64,000 nucleotides of DNA from Hyperoodon ampullatus (Eukaryota > Chordata > Mammalia > Artiodactyla > Ziphiidae): NCBI GenBank assembly GCA_949752795.1, contig CATKHW010000293.1, positions 868,001-932,000 on the forward strand, in the 5' to 3' direction. A program made the position numbers and the translations under genes. The notes under the pieces are model-generated. The model saw only the letters and a program-made list of their open reading frames with translations, did not search any database and was not told where the DNA came from. Below, one piece after another: positions 50,219 to 62,706 of this stretch; the first letter of the stretch is position 1, and every line of letters begins with the position of its first letter.

Positions 50219-51957
50219 CCCAGAAAATATAAACATGGTTCAAAAAATTGTGGTGCTTACGTACGATGGAATATCCCTCAGCCATGAAATCAATGTCATA
50301 AGACCAGTAGCAGCAAAATGGGTGGATTCAGGTACGATGATTCTAAGTGAAATAAGTCACACAGAAAAAGAAACTTATCATAAGATATCACTTATGAAGA
50401 TCCTGTAAACATGGCTACACTTGAACTGAGTTAGGAAAGAGAACAGTGTCTCACATTTAGAAAACACTCTTATACCTGCTTAAGGGGGAAGGAGAGGTGG
50501 GGTGATGCATAAAACCAGAGTTTGATATAAGCACAGGTACCGTTCCAAAAACCAACTATGGAATAGACAAGACCTACACCGTCCTCAGTGAAAGGGACTC
50601 AAAACCCCATATTTCCCGCAGAGGAAAATATCTGACTAGTAAGAATCTTAAAACCTATCTATTGATATGTCTCCGTAAGGGAATCAAGTGTGTCTAGACT
50701 GGCATAAACATGGCAGCGAGAATCAGCTCAAACCCACTATAAAAAGGAATTTCAAAAACAAAACAAAAAAACTGGGAAATTCTTTACAATTCCTTCAGGG
50801 TCTCTGATGAAAGCTGGAATGACCCTATCTACAACGACAGCTGGATGTGGCATAAGGAGGGACACTTGGGACTGAGACGATTGGTGAGATTGGGTGAGCA
50901 AATGCAGACCCTTTAAAGCAATAATGCATGGCACCCATTCCATGGGTCCGAACTCTCCAGGTTGAAGGGAATATTATTACTGCTATAACATGTGCGGGAA
51001 ACCTAGAGAACGGACACACTGTGAATACGAAAGGTTTCTAAAACTCAACGAATAGTCCCTCTCCCGGTGCTCCGGTTTGACTTTCCGTCTGCTTTACTAT
51101 CAACCTCCCAACTTGGAGAGACAGCCCCTTTAACCTCTTGGTTCGCATAGGTTGCCAATTTGGCAGAGGATGAAAGGGAAGAGGGAGAACCAATGAGAGA
51201 GTAGCTGTTAGGCATTTGGACGGGCACATATCACTGTAATTTCCCGGCAGGAAGAAGAATTAAGCAAATTCTCAGCCACCCACCGGGAACCAGTATAGGT
51301 CCTGAACCAAAATTTTGGACTTGCGGTCAGCTCACCAAAAACGAGTTGAAAAATGGAGCTCAGGGGCACAGCAATTCACAAACTGGCCGAGTAATAAAGG
51401 ACAACTATCGTCCAAAAATCTGTTGAGGGAAGGCAACGAGGCGGACTTGAAAGCGAGGCAGAATAGCAGGAAACAGATTTCAAGAGGTACGTTGGAATCG
51501 CCCTTAAAGCACAGGAAGAGGGGCACAACTTCGACAATGATGCACTTGGCCAAAAAGGGCGTATGCGTTTTCTCCTGAATATATTCAGGAGAAAACGCAT
51601 ACGCCCTTTTTGGCCAAGCAAGCAAGCGGGCAATGCAAATCTGCACTACAAAGAAGTATCACTTCCCACCGGTCAAAAGGGACATCCACAAAATGTGTAA
51701 GAACAAGAAAGGCAAGACAGGCCCTGGAGAACAGGGAGCCTTGTTATGCTGATGGGCGGGATGTAAATTGCCAACTGCCTCTCTGGAGGAGTGCATTCTG
51801 TTCCCTAAAACAAGTAAAGAACAGAGCTACAGAGCCAAGGGCACTACCAGTCTAGGGAATATACCTTGGGAAAACTGAAAATCAATAAGACAGAGCCACC
51901 CCAAAATTTAGGGCTGCACTGCATACAAGGACCTCAACTTGGATACACCTTAAGTAT
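50219..51957 (+). repeat. Satellite monomer 30
   Basis: Perfect palindrome at 51545-51618. ATTATTACTGC near 50973 and CTCCCGGTGC near 51061 are private. Confidence 0.95.
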
Positions 51958-53696
51958 CCCAGAAAATATAAACATGGTTCAAAAAATTGTGGTGCTCACA
52001 TACGATGGAATATCCCTCAGCCATGAAATCAATGTCATAAGACCAGTAGCAGCAAAATGGGTGGATTCAGGTACGATGATTCTAAGTGAAATAAGTCACA
52101 CAGAAAAAGAAACTTATCTTAAGATATCACTTATGAAGATCCTGTAAACATGGCTACACTTGAACTGAGTTAGGAAAGAGAACAGTGTCGCACATTTAGA
52201 AAACACTCTTATACCTGCTTAAGGGGGAAGGAGAGGTGGGGTGATGCATAAAACCAGAGTTTGATATAAGCACAGGTACCGTTCCAAAAACCAACTATGG
52301 AATAGACAAGACCTACACCGTCCTCAGTGAAAGGGACTCAAAACCCCATATTTCCCGCAGAGGAAAATATCTGACTAGTAAGAATCTTAAAACCTATCTA
52401 TTGATATGTCTCCGTAAGGGAATCAAGTGTGTCTAGACTGGCATAAACATGGCAGCGAGAATCAGCTCAAACCCACTATAAAAAGGAATTTCAAAAACAA
52501 AACAAAAAAACTGGGAAATTCTTTACAATTCCTTCAGGGTCTCTGATGAAAGCTGGAATGACCCTATCTACAACGACAGCTGGATGTGGCATAACGAGGG
52601 ACACTTGGGACTGAGACGATTGGTGAGATTGGGTGAGCAAATGCAGACCCTTTAAAGCAATAATGCATGGCACCCATTCCATGGGTCCGAACTCTCCAGG
52701 TTGAAGGGAATATTACTACAGCTATAACATGTGCGGGAAACCTAGAGAACGGACACACTGTGAATACAAAAGGTTTCTAAAACTCAACGAATAGTCCCTC
52801 TCCTGGTGCTCCGGTTTGACTTTCCGTCTGCTTTACTATCAACCTCCCAACTTGGAGAGACAGCCCCTTTAACCTCTTGGTTCGCACAGGTTGCCAATTT
52901 GGCAGAGGATGAAAGGGAAGAGGGAGAACCAATGAGAGAGTAGCTGTTAGGCATTTGGACGGGCACATATCACTGTAATTTCCCGGCAGGAAGAAGAATT
53001 AAGCAAATTCTCAGCCACCCACCGGGAACCAGTATAGGTCCTGAACCAAAATTTTGGACTTGCGGTCAGCTCACCAAAAACGAGTTGAAAAATGGAGCTC
53101 AGGGGCACAGCAATTCACAAACTGGCCGAGTAATAAAGGACAACTATCGTCCAAAAATCTGTTGAGGGAAGGCAACGAGGCGGACTTGAAAGCGAGGCAG
53201 AATAGCAGGAAACAGATTTCAAGAGGTACGTTGGAATCGCCTTTAAAGCACAGGAAGAGGGGCACAACTTCGACAATGATGCACTTGGCCAAAAAGGGCG
53301 TATGCGTTTTCTCCTGAATATATTCAGGAGAAAACGCATACGCCCTTTTTGGCCAAGCAAGCAAGCGGGCAATGCAAATCTGCACTACAAAGAAGTATCA
53401 CTTCCCACGGGTCAAAAGGGACATCCACAAAATGTGTAAGAACAAGAAAGGCAAGACAGGCCCTGGAGAACAGGGAGCCTTGTTATGCTGATGGGCGGGA
53501 TGTAAATTGCCAACTGCCTCTCTGGAGGAGTGCATTCTGTTCCCTAAAACAAGTAAAGAACAGAGCTACAGAGCCAAGGGCACTACCAGTCTAGGGAATA
53601 TGCCTTGGGAAAACTGAAAATCAATAAGACAGAGCCACCCCAAAATTTAGGGCTGCACTGCATACAAGGACCTCAACTTGGATACACCTTAAGTAT
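51958..53696 (+). repeat. Satellite monomer 31
   Basis: Perfect palindrome at 53284-53357. GTGCTCACATAC near 51993 and CATAACGAGGG near 52590 are private. Confidence 0.95.
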
Positions 53697-55435
53697 CCCA
53701 GAAAATATAAACATGGTTCAAAAAATTGTGGTACTTACGTACGATGGAATATCCCTCAGCCATGAAATCAATGTCATAAGACCAGTAGCAGCAAAATGGG
53801 TGGATTCAGGTACGATGATTCTAAGTGAAATAAGTCACACAGAAAAAGAAACTTATCATAAGATATCACTTATGAAGATCCTGTAAACATGGCTACACTT
53901 GAACTGAGTTAGGAAAGAGAACAGTGTCGCACATTTAGAAAACACTCTTATACCTGCTTAAGGGGGAAGGAGAGGTGGGGTGATGCATAAAACCAGAGTT
54001 TGATATAAGCACAGGTACCGTTCCAAAAACCAACTATGGAATAGACAAGACCTACACCGTCCTCAGTGAAAGGGACTCAAAACCCCATATTTCCTGCAGA
54101 GGAAAATATCTGACTAGTAAGAATCTTAAAACCTATGTATTGATATGTCTCCGTAAGGGAATCAAGTGTGTCTAGACTGGCATAAACATGGCAGCGAGAA
54201 TCAGCTCAAACCCACTATAAAAAGGAATTTCAAAAACAAAACAAAAAAACTGGGAAATTCTTTACAATTCCTTCAGGGTCTCTGATGAAAGCTGGAATGA
54301 CCCTATCTACAACGACAGCTGGATGTGGCATAAGGAGGGACACTTGGGACTGAGACGATTGGTGAGATTGGGTGAGCAAATGCAGACCCTTTAAAGCAAT
54401 AATGCATGGCACCCATTCCATGGGTCCGAACTCTCCAGGTTGAAGGGAATATTATTACAGCTATAACATGTGCGGGAAACCTAGAGAACGGACACACTGT
54501 GAATACGAAAGGTTTCTAAAACTCAACGAATAGTCCCTCTCCTGGTGCTCCGGTTTGACTTTCCGTCTGCTTTACTATCAACCTCCCAACTTGGAGAGAC
54601 AGCCCCTTTAACCTCTTGGTTCGCACAGGTTGCCAATTTGGCAGAGGATGAAAGGGAAGAGGGAGAACCAATGAGAGAGTAGCTGTTAGGCATTTGGACG
54701 GGCACATATCACTGTAATTTCCCGGCAGGAAGAAGAATTAAGCAAATTCTCAGCCACCCACCGGGAACCAGTATAGGTCCTGAACCAAAATTTTGGACTT
54801 GCGGTCAGCTCACCAAAAACGAGTTGAAAAATGGAGCTCAGGGGCACAGCAATTCACAAACTGGCCGAGTAATAAAGGACAACTATCGTCCAAAAATCTG
54901 TTGAGGGAAGGCAACGAGGCGGACTTGAAAGCGAGGCAGAATAGCAGGAAACAGATTTCAAGAGGTACGTTGGAATCGCCTTTAAAGCACAGGAAGAGGG
55001 GCACAACTTCGACAATGATGCACTTGGCCAAAAAGGGCGTATGCGTTTTCTCCTGAATATATTCAGGAGAAAACGCATACGCCCTTTTTGGCCAAGCAAG
55101 CAAGCGGGCAATGCAAATCTGCACTACAAAGAAGTATCACTTCCCACCGGTCAAAAGGGACATCCACAAAATGTGTAAGAACAAGAAAGGCAAGACAGGC
55201 CCTGGAGAACAGGGAGCCTTGTTATGCTGATGGGCGGGATGTAAATTGCCAACTGCCTCTCTGGAGGAGTGCATTCTGTTCCCTAAAACAAGTAAAGAAC
55301 AGAGCTACAGAGCCAAGGGCACTACCAGTCTAGGGAATATACCTTGGGAAAACTGAAAATCAATAAGACAGAGCCACCCCAAAATTTAGGGCTGCACTGC
55401 ATACAAGGACCTCAACTTGGATACACCTTAAGTAT
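53697..55435 (+). repeat. Satellite monomer 32
   Basis: Perfect palindrome at 55023-55096. It carries GTGTCGCAC (near 53925) and ATTATTACAG. Confidence 0.95.
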
Positions 55436-57174
55436 CCCAGAAAATATAAACATGGTTCAAAAAATTGTGGTACTTACGTACGATGGAATATCCCTCAGCC
55501 ATGAAATCAATGTCATAAGACCAGTAGCAGCAAAATGGGTGGATTCAGGTACGATGATTCTAAGTGAAATAAGTCACACAGAAAAAGAAACTTATCATAA
55601 GATATCACTTATGAAGATCCTGTAAACATGGCTACACTTGAAATGAGTTAGGAAAGAGAACAGTGTCTCACATTTAGAAAACACTCTTATACCTGCTTAA
55701 GGGGGAAGGAGAGGTGGGGTGATGCATAAAACCAGAGTTTGATATAAGCACAGGTACCGTTCCAAAAACCAACTATGGAATAGACAAGACCTACACCGTC
55801 CTCAGTGAAAGGGACTCAAAACCCCATATTTCCCGCAGAGGAAAATATCTGACTAGTAAGAATCTTAAAACCTATGTATTGATATGTCTCCGTAAGGGAA
55901 TCAAGTGTGTCTAGACTGGCATAAACATGGCAGCGAGAATCAGCTCAAACCCACTATAAAAAGGAATTTCAAAAACAAAACAAAAAAACTGGGAAATTCT
56001 TTACAATTCCTTCAGGGTCTCTGATGAAAGCTGGAATGACCCTATCTACAATGACAGCTGGATGTGGCATAAGGAGGGACACTTGGGACTGAGACGATTG
56101 GTGAGATTGGGTGAGCAAATGCAGACCCTTTAAAGCAATAATGCATGGCACCCATTCCATGGGTCCGAACTCTCCAGGTTGAAGGGAATATTACTACAGC
56201 TATAACATGTGCGGGAAACCTAGAGAACGGACACACTGTGAATACGAAAGGTTTCTAAAACTCAACGAATAGTCCCTCTCCTGGTGCTCCGGTTTGACTT
56301 TCCGTCTGCTTTACTATCAACCTCCCAACTTGGAGAGACAGCCCCTTTAACCTCTTGGTTCGCACAGGTTGCCAATTTGGCAGAGGATGAAAGGGAAGAG
56401 GGAGAACCAATGAGAGAGTAGCTGTTAGGCATTTGGACGGGCACATATCACTGTAATTTCCCGGCAGGAAGAAGAATTAAGCAAATTCTCAGCCACCCAC
56501 CGGGAACTAGTATAGGTCCTGAACCAAAATTTTGGACTTGCGGTCAGCTCACCAAAAACGAGTTGAAAAATGGAGCTCAGGGGCACAGCAATTCACGAAC
56601 TGGCCGAGTAATAAAGGACAACTATCGTCCAAAAATCTGTTGAGGGAAGGCAACGAGGCGGACTTGAAAGCGAGGCAGAATAGCAGGAAACAGATTTCAA
56701 GAGGTACGTTGGAATCGCCTTTAAAGCACAGGAAGAGGGGCACAACTTCGACAATGATGCACTTGGCCAAAAAGGGCGTATGCGTTTTCTCCTGAATATA
56801 TTCAGGAGAAAACGCATACGCCCTTTTTGGGCAAGCAAGCAAGCGGGCAATGCAAATCTGCACTACAAAGAAGTATCACTTCCCACCGGTCAAAAGGTAC
56901 ATCCACAAAATGTGTAAGAACAAGAAAGGCAAGACAGGCCCTGGAGAACAGGGAGCCTTGTTATGCTGATGGGCGGGATGTAAATTGCCAACTGCCTCTC
57001 TGGAGGAGTGCATTCTGTTCCCTAAAACAAGTAAAGAACAGAGCTACAGAGCCAAGGGCACTACCAGTCTAGGGAATATGCCTTGGGAAAACTGAAAATC
57101 AATAAGACAGAGCCACCCCAAAATTTAGGGCTGCACTGCATACAAGGACCTCAACTTGGATACACCTTAAGTAT
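55436..57174 (+). repeat. Satellite monomer 33
   Basis: The palindrome at 56762-56835 has a right-arm C to G mismatch (56831). From about 56.5 kb on it is duplicated in copy 34. Confidence 0.95.
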
Positions 57175-59980
57175 CCCAGAAAATATAAACATGGTTCAAA
57201 AAATTGTGGTACTTACGTACGATGGAATATCCCTCAGCCATGAAATCAATGTCATAAGACCAGTAGCAGCAAAATGGGTGGATTCAGGTACGATGATTCT
57301 AAGTGAAATAAGTCACAGAGAAAAAGAAACTTATCATAAGATATCACTTATGAAGATCCTGTAAACATGGCTACACTTGAACTGAGTTAGGAAAGAGAAC
57401 AGTGTCGCACATTTAGAAAACACTCTTATACCTGCTTAAGGGGGAAGGAGAGGTGGGGTGATGCATAAAACCAGAGTTTGATATAAGCACAGGTACCGTT
57501 CCAAAAACCAACTATGGAATAGACAAGACCTACACCGTCCTCAGTGAAAGGGACTCAAAACCCCATATTTCCCGCAGAGGAAAATATCTGACTAGTAAGA
57601 ATCTTAAAACCTATGTATTGATATGTCTCCGTAAGGGAATCAAGTGTGTCTAGACTGGCATAAACATGGCAGCGAGAATCAGCTCAAACCCAGTATAAAA
57701 AGGAATTTCAAAAACAAAACAAAAAAACTGGGAAATTCTTTACAATTCCTTCAGGGTCTCTGATGAAAGCTGGAATGACCCTATCTACAACGACAGCTGG
57801 ATGTGGCATAAGGAGGGACACTTGGGACTGAGACGATTGGTGAGATTGGGTGAGCAAATGCAGACCCTTTAAAGCAATAATGCATGGCACCCATTCCATG
57901 GGTCCGAACTCTCCAGGTTGAAGGGAATATTATTACAGCTATAACATGTGCGGGAAACCTAGAGAACGGACACACTGTGAATACGAAAGGTTTCTAAAAC
58001 TCAACGAATAGTCCCTCTCCTGGTGCTCCGGTTTGACTTTCCGTCTGCTTTACTATCAACCTCCCAACTTGGAGAGACAGCCCCTTTAACCTCTTGGTTC
58101 GCACAGGTTGCCAATTTGGCAGAGGATGAAAGGGAAGAGGGAGAACCAATGAGAGAGTAGCTGTTAGGCATTTGGACGGGCACATATCACTGTAATTTCC
58201 CGGCAGGAAGAAGAATTAAGCAAATTCTCAGCCACCCACCGGGAACTAGTATAGGTCCTGAACCAAAATTTTGGACTTGCGGTCAGCTCACCAAAAACGA
58301 GTTGAAAAATGGAGCTCAGGGGCACAGCAATTCACGAACTGGCCGAGTAATAAAGGACAACTATCGTCCAAAAATCTGTTGAGGGAAGGCAACGAGGCGG
58401 ACTTGAAAGCGAGGCAGAATAGCAGGAAACAGATTTCAAGAGGTACGTTGGAATCGCCTTTAAAGCACAGGAAGAGGGGCACAACTTCGACAATGATGCA
58501 CTTGGCCAAAAAGGGCGTATGCGTTTTCTCCTGAATATATTCAGGAGAAAACGCATACGCCCTTTTTGGGCAAGCAAGCAAGCGGGCAATGCAAATCTGC
58601 ACTACAAAGAAGTATCACTTCCCACCGGTCAAAAGGTACATCCACAAAATGTGTAAGAACAAGAAAGGCAAGACAGGCCCTGGAGAACAGGGAGCCTTGT
58701 TATGCTGATGGGCGGGATGTAAATTGCCAACTGCCTCTCTGGAGGAGTGCATTCTGTTCCCTAAAACAAGTAAAGAACAGAGCTACAGAGCCAAGGGCAC
58801 TACCAGTCTAGGGAATATGCCTTGGGAAAACTGAAAATCAATAAGACAGAGCCACCCCAAAATTTAGGGCTGCACTGCATACAAGGACCTCAACTTGGAT
58901 ACACCTTAAGTATCCCAGAAAATATAAACATGGTTCAAAAAATTGTGGTACTTACGTACGATGGAATATCCCTCAGCCATGAAATCAATGTCATAAGACC
59001 AGTAGCAGCAAAATGGGTGGATTCAGGTACGATGATTCTAAGTGAAATAAGTCACAGAGAAAAAGAAACTTATCATAAGATATCACTTATGAAGATCCTG
59101 TAAACATGGCTACACTTGAACTGAGTTAGGAAAGAGAACAGTGTCGCACATTTAGAAAACACTCTTATACCTGCTTAAGGGGGAAGGAGAGGTGGGGTGA
59201 TGCATAAAACCAGAGTTTGATATAAGCACAGGTACCGTTCCAAAAACCAACTATGGAATAGACAAGACCTACACCGTCCTCAGTGAAAGGGACTCAAAAC
59301 CCCATATTTCCCGCAGAGGAAAATATCTGACTAGTAAGAATCTTAAAACCTATGTATTGATATGTCTCCGTAAGGGAATCAAGTGTGTCTAGACTGGCAT
59401 AAACATGGCAGCGAGAATCAGCTCAAACCCAGTATAAAAAGGAATTTCAAAAACAAAACAAAAAAACTGGGAAATTCTTTACAATTCCTTCAGGGTCTCT
59501 GATGAAAGCTGGAATGACCCTATCTACAACGACAGCTGGATGTGGCATAAGGAGGGACACTTGGGACTGAGACGATTGGTGAGATTGGGTGAGCAAATGC
59601 AGACCCTTTAAAGCAATAATGCATGGCACCCATTCCATGGGTCCGAACTCTCCAGGTTGAAGGGAATATTATTACAGCTATAACATGTGCGGGAAACCTA
59701 GAGAACGGACACACTGTGAATACGAAAGGTTTCTAAAACTCAACGAATAGTCCCTCTCCTGGTGCTCCGGTTTGACTTTCCGTCTGCTTTACTATCAACC
59801 TCCCAACTTGGAGAGACAGCCCCTTTAACCTCTTGGTTCGCACAGGTTGCCAATTTGGCAGAGGATGAAAGGGAAGAGGGAGAACCAATGAGAGAGTAGC
59901 TGTTAGGCATTTGGACGGGCACATATCACTGTAATTTCCCGGCAGGAAGAAGAATTAAGCAAATTCTCAGCCACCCACCG
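56500..59980 (+). repeat. Very recent one-monomer tandem duplication
   Basis: From about 56.5 to 58.2 kb the sequence repeats at 58.2-60.0 kb with no difference I can see. The repeat includes rare marks GGGAACTAG, TTCACGAAC, TTTTTGGGCAAG, AAAAGGTACA, CACAGAGAAAAAG and CCCAGTATAAAA. Left limit between 56,192 and 56,506; right limit near 59,985, where GGGAACCAG resumes. Confidence 0.85.
57175..58913 (+). repeat. Satellite monomer 34
   Basis: The palindrome at 58501-58574 has the same C to G mismatch as copy 33 (58570). It shares GGGAACTAG, TTCACGAAC and AAAAGGTACA with that copy. Confidence 0.95.
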
Positions 59981-60652
59981 GGAACCAGTATAGGTCCTGA
60001 ACCAAAATTTTGGACTTGCGGTCAGCTCACCAAAAACGAGTTGAAAAATGGAGCTCAGGGGCACAGCAATTCACAAACTGGCCGAGTAATAAAGGACAAC
60101 TATCGTCCAAAAATCTGTTGAGGGAAGGCAACGAGGCGGCCTTGAAAGCGAGGCAGAATAGCAGGAAACAGATTTCAAGAGGTACGTTGGAATCGCCTAT
60201 AAAGCATAGGAAGAGGGGCACAACTTCGACAATGATGCACTTGGCCAAAAAGGGCGTATGCGTTTTCTCCTGAATATATTCAGGAGAAAACGCATACGCC
60301 CTTTTTGGCCAAGCAAGCAAGCGGGCAATGCAAATCTGCACTACAAAGAAGTATCACTTCCCACCGGTCAAAAGGGACATCCATAAAATGTGTAAGAACA
60401 AGAAAGGCAAGACAGGCCCTGGAGAACAGGGAGCCTTGTTATGCTGATGGGCGGGATGTAAATTGCCAACTGCCTCTCTGGAGGAGTGTATTCTGTTCCC
60501 TAAAACAAGTAAAGAACAGAGCTACAGAGCCAAGGGCACTACCAGTCTAGGGAATATACCTTGGGAAAACTGAAAATCAATAAGACAGAGCCACCCCAAA
60601 ATTTAGGGCTGCACTGCATACAAGGACCTCAACTTGGATACACCTTAAGTAT
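58914..60652 (+). repeat. Satellite monomer 35
   Basis: Perfect palindrome at 60240-60313. The first kilobase repeats copy 34 (CACAGAGAAAAAG, CCCAGTATAAAA); the rest is ordinary. Confidence 0.95.
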
Positions 60653-61939
60653 CCCAGAAAATATAAACATGGTTCAAAAAATTGTGGTACTTACGTACGA
60701 TGGAATATCCCTCAGCCATGAAATCAATGTCATAAGACCAGTAGCAGCAAAATGGGTGGATTCAGGTACGATGATTCTAAGTGAAATAAGTCACACAGAA
60801 AAAGAAACTTATCCTAAGATATCACTTATGAAGATCCTGTAAACATGGCTACACTTGAACTGAGTTAGGAAAGAGAACAGTGTCTGACATTTAGAAAACA
60901 CTCTTATACCTGCTTAAGGGGGAAGGAGAGGTGGGGTGATGCATAAAACCAGAGTTTGATATAAGCACAGGTACCGTTCCAAACACCAACTATGGAATAG
61001 ACAAGACCTACACCGTCCTCAGTGAAAGGGACTCAAAACCCCATATTTCCCGCAGAGGAAAATATCTGACTAGTAAGAATCTTAAAACCTATGTATTGAT
61101 ATGTCTCCGTAAGGGAATCAAGTGTGTCTAGACTGGCATAAACATGGCAGCGAGAATCAGCTCAAACCCACTATAAAAAGGAATTTCAAAAACAAAACAA
61201 AAAAACTGGGAAATTCTTTACAATTCCTTCAGGGTCTCTGATGAAAGCTGGAATGACCCTATCTACAACGACAGCTGGATGTGGCATAAGGAGGGACACT
61301 TGGGACTGAGACGATTGGTGAGATTGGGTGAGCAAATGCAGACCCTTTAAAGCAATAATGCATGGCACCCATTCCATGGGTCCGAACTCTCCAGGTTGAA
61401 GGGAATATTACTACAGCTATAACATGTGCGGGAAACCTAGAGAACGGACACACTGTGAATACGAAAGGTTTCTAAAACTCAACGAATAGTCCCTCTCCTG
61501 GTGCTCCGGTTTGACTTTCCGTCTGCTTTACTATCAACCTCCCAACTTGGAGAGACAGCCCCTTTAACCTCTTGGTTCGCACAGGTTGCCAATTTGGCAG
61601 AGGATGAAAGGGAAGAGGGAGAACCAATGAGAGAGTAGCTGTTAGGCATTTGGACGGGCACATATCACTGTAATTCCCCGGCAGGAAGAAGAATTAACCA
61701 AATTCTCAGCCACCCACCGGGAACCAGTATAGGTCCTGAACCAAAATTTTGGACTTGCGGTCCGCTCACCAAAAACGAGTTGAAAAATGGAGCTCAGGGG
61801 CACAGCAATTCACAAACTGGCCGAGTAATAAAGGACAACTATCGTCCAAAAATCTGTTGAGGGAAGGCAACGAGGCGGACTTGAAAGCGAGGCAGAATAG
61901 CAGGAAACAGATTTCAAGAGGTACGTTGGAATCGCCTTT

Positions 61940-61952
61940 AAAGCACAGGAAG
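61940..61952 (+). repeat. Target-site duplication, 5' copy
   Basis: AAAGCACAGGAAG, identical to the copy after the SINE tail. It is preceded by TT, so the break TT/AAAG fits L1 endonuclease preference. Confidence 0.93.
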
Positions 61953-62214
61953 GGCTTCCCCGGTGGCTCAGTGGTTGAGAATCTGCCTGCCAGTGCAGGG
62001 GACACGGGTTCGAGCCCTGGTCTGGGAAGATCCCACATGCCGCAGAGCGACTGGCCCCGTGAGCCACAATTACTGAGCCTGCGCATCTGGAGCCTGTGCT
62101 CCGCAACAAGAGAGGCCGTGATAGTGAGAGGCCTGCGCACCGCGATGAGGAGTGTCCCTCACTTGCTGCAACTAGAGAAAGCCCTCACACAGAAACGAAG
62201 AGCCAACACAGCCA

Positions 62215-62253
<39 letters not shown>

Positions 62254-62254
62254 A
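61953..62254 (+). mobile_element. CHR-type SINE (CHR-2-like), full length, in monomer 36
   Basis: A non-autonomous, L1-mobilised, tRNA-derived SINE of the cetacean-hippo-ruminant family. The tRNA-like head has an A box TGGCTCAGTGG (61964-61974) and a B box GGTTCGAGCCC (62007-62017). The body contains GGGAAGATCCCACATGCCG and GGAGCCTGTGCTCCGCAAC. The 3' part reads GCAACTAGAGAAAGCCCTC and ends in a (TAAA)10 tail. It looks complete and close to the consensus I recall, so it is young. Perfect 13-bp target-site duplications flank it. It sits in the same orientation as the L1-derived part of the monomer and is the only such insertion in the window. The 5' edge could shift by one G. Confidence 0.92.
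62215..62254 (+). repeat. (TAAA)10 microsatellite, SINE tail
   Basis: Ten uninterrupted TAAA units at the 3' end of the SINE. The purity of the tract suggests a recent insertion. Confidence 0.95.
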
Positions 62255-62267
62255 AAAGCACAGGAAG
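62255..62267 (+). repeat. Target-site duplication, 3' copy
   Basis: AAAGCACAGGAAG directly follows the tail. Removing one copy plus the SINE restores the usual monomer sequence exactly. The first A residues could also be counted with the tail. Confidence 0.93.
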
Positions 62268-62706
62268 AGGGGCACAACTTCGACAATGATGCACTTGGCC
62301 AAAAAGGGCGTATGCGTTTTCTCCTGAATATATTCAGGAGAAAACGCATACGCCCTTTTTGGCCAAGCAAGCAAGCGGGCAATGCAAATCTGCACTACAA
62401 AGAAGTATCACTTCCCACCGGTCAAAAGGGACATCCACAAAATGTGTAAGAACAAGAAAGGCAAGACAGGCCCTGGAGAACAGGGAGCCTTGTTATGCTG
62501 ATGGGCGGGATGTAAATTGCCAACTGCCTCTCTGGAGGAGTGCATTCTGTTCCCTAAAACAAGTAAAGAACAGAGCTACAGAGCCAAGGGCACTACCAGT
62601 CTAGGGAATATGCCTTGGGAAAACTGAAAATCAATAAGACAGAGCCACCCCAAAATTTAGGGCTGCACTGCATACAAGGACCTCAACTTGGATACACCTT
62701 AAGTAT

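Larger units (their letters stand above)
60653..62706 (+). repeat. Satellite monomer 36, interrupted by a SINE
   Basis: 2,054 bp, which is 1,739 bp plus a 315-bp insertion (SINE plus one target-site copy). The palindrome at 62294-62367 is perfect and lies about 27 bp past the insertion's 3' end. TATCCTAAG near 60810 is shared with copy 37. Confidence 0.95.

Noticed and set aside
61953..62025. tRNA gene
   Set aside because: A and B boxes are present, but they belong to the tRNA-derived head of a SINE with a tail and target-site duplications.
61749..62225. 158-codon frame running through the SINE
   Set aside because: A chance fusion of satellite and SINE sequence with a non-ATG start and no protein family. 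The SINE is non-coding.
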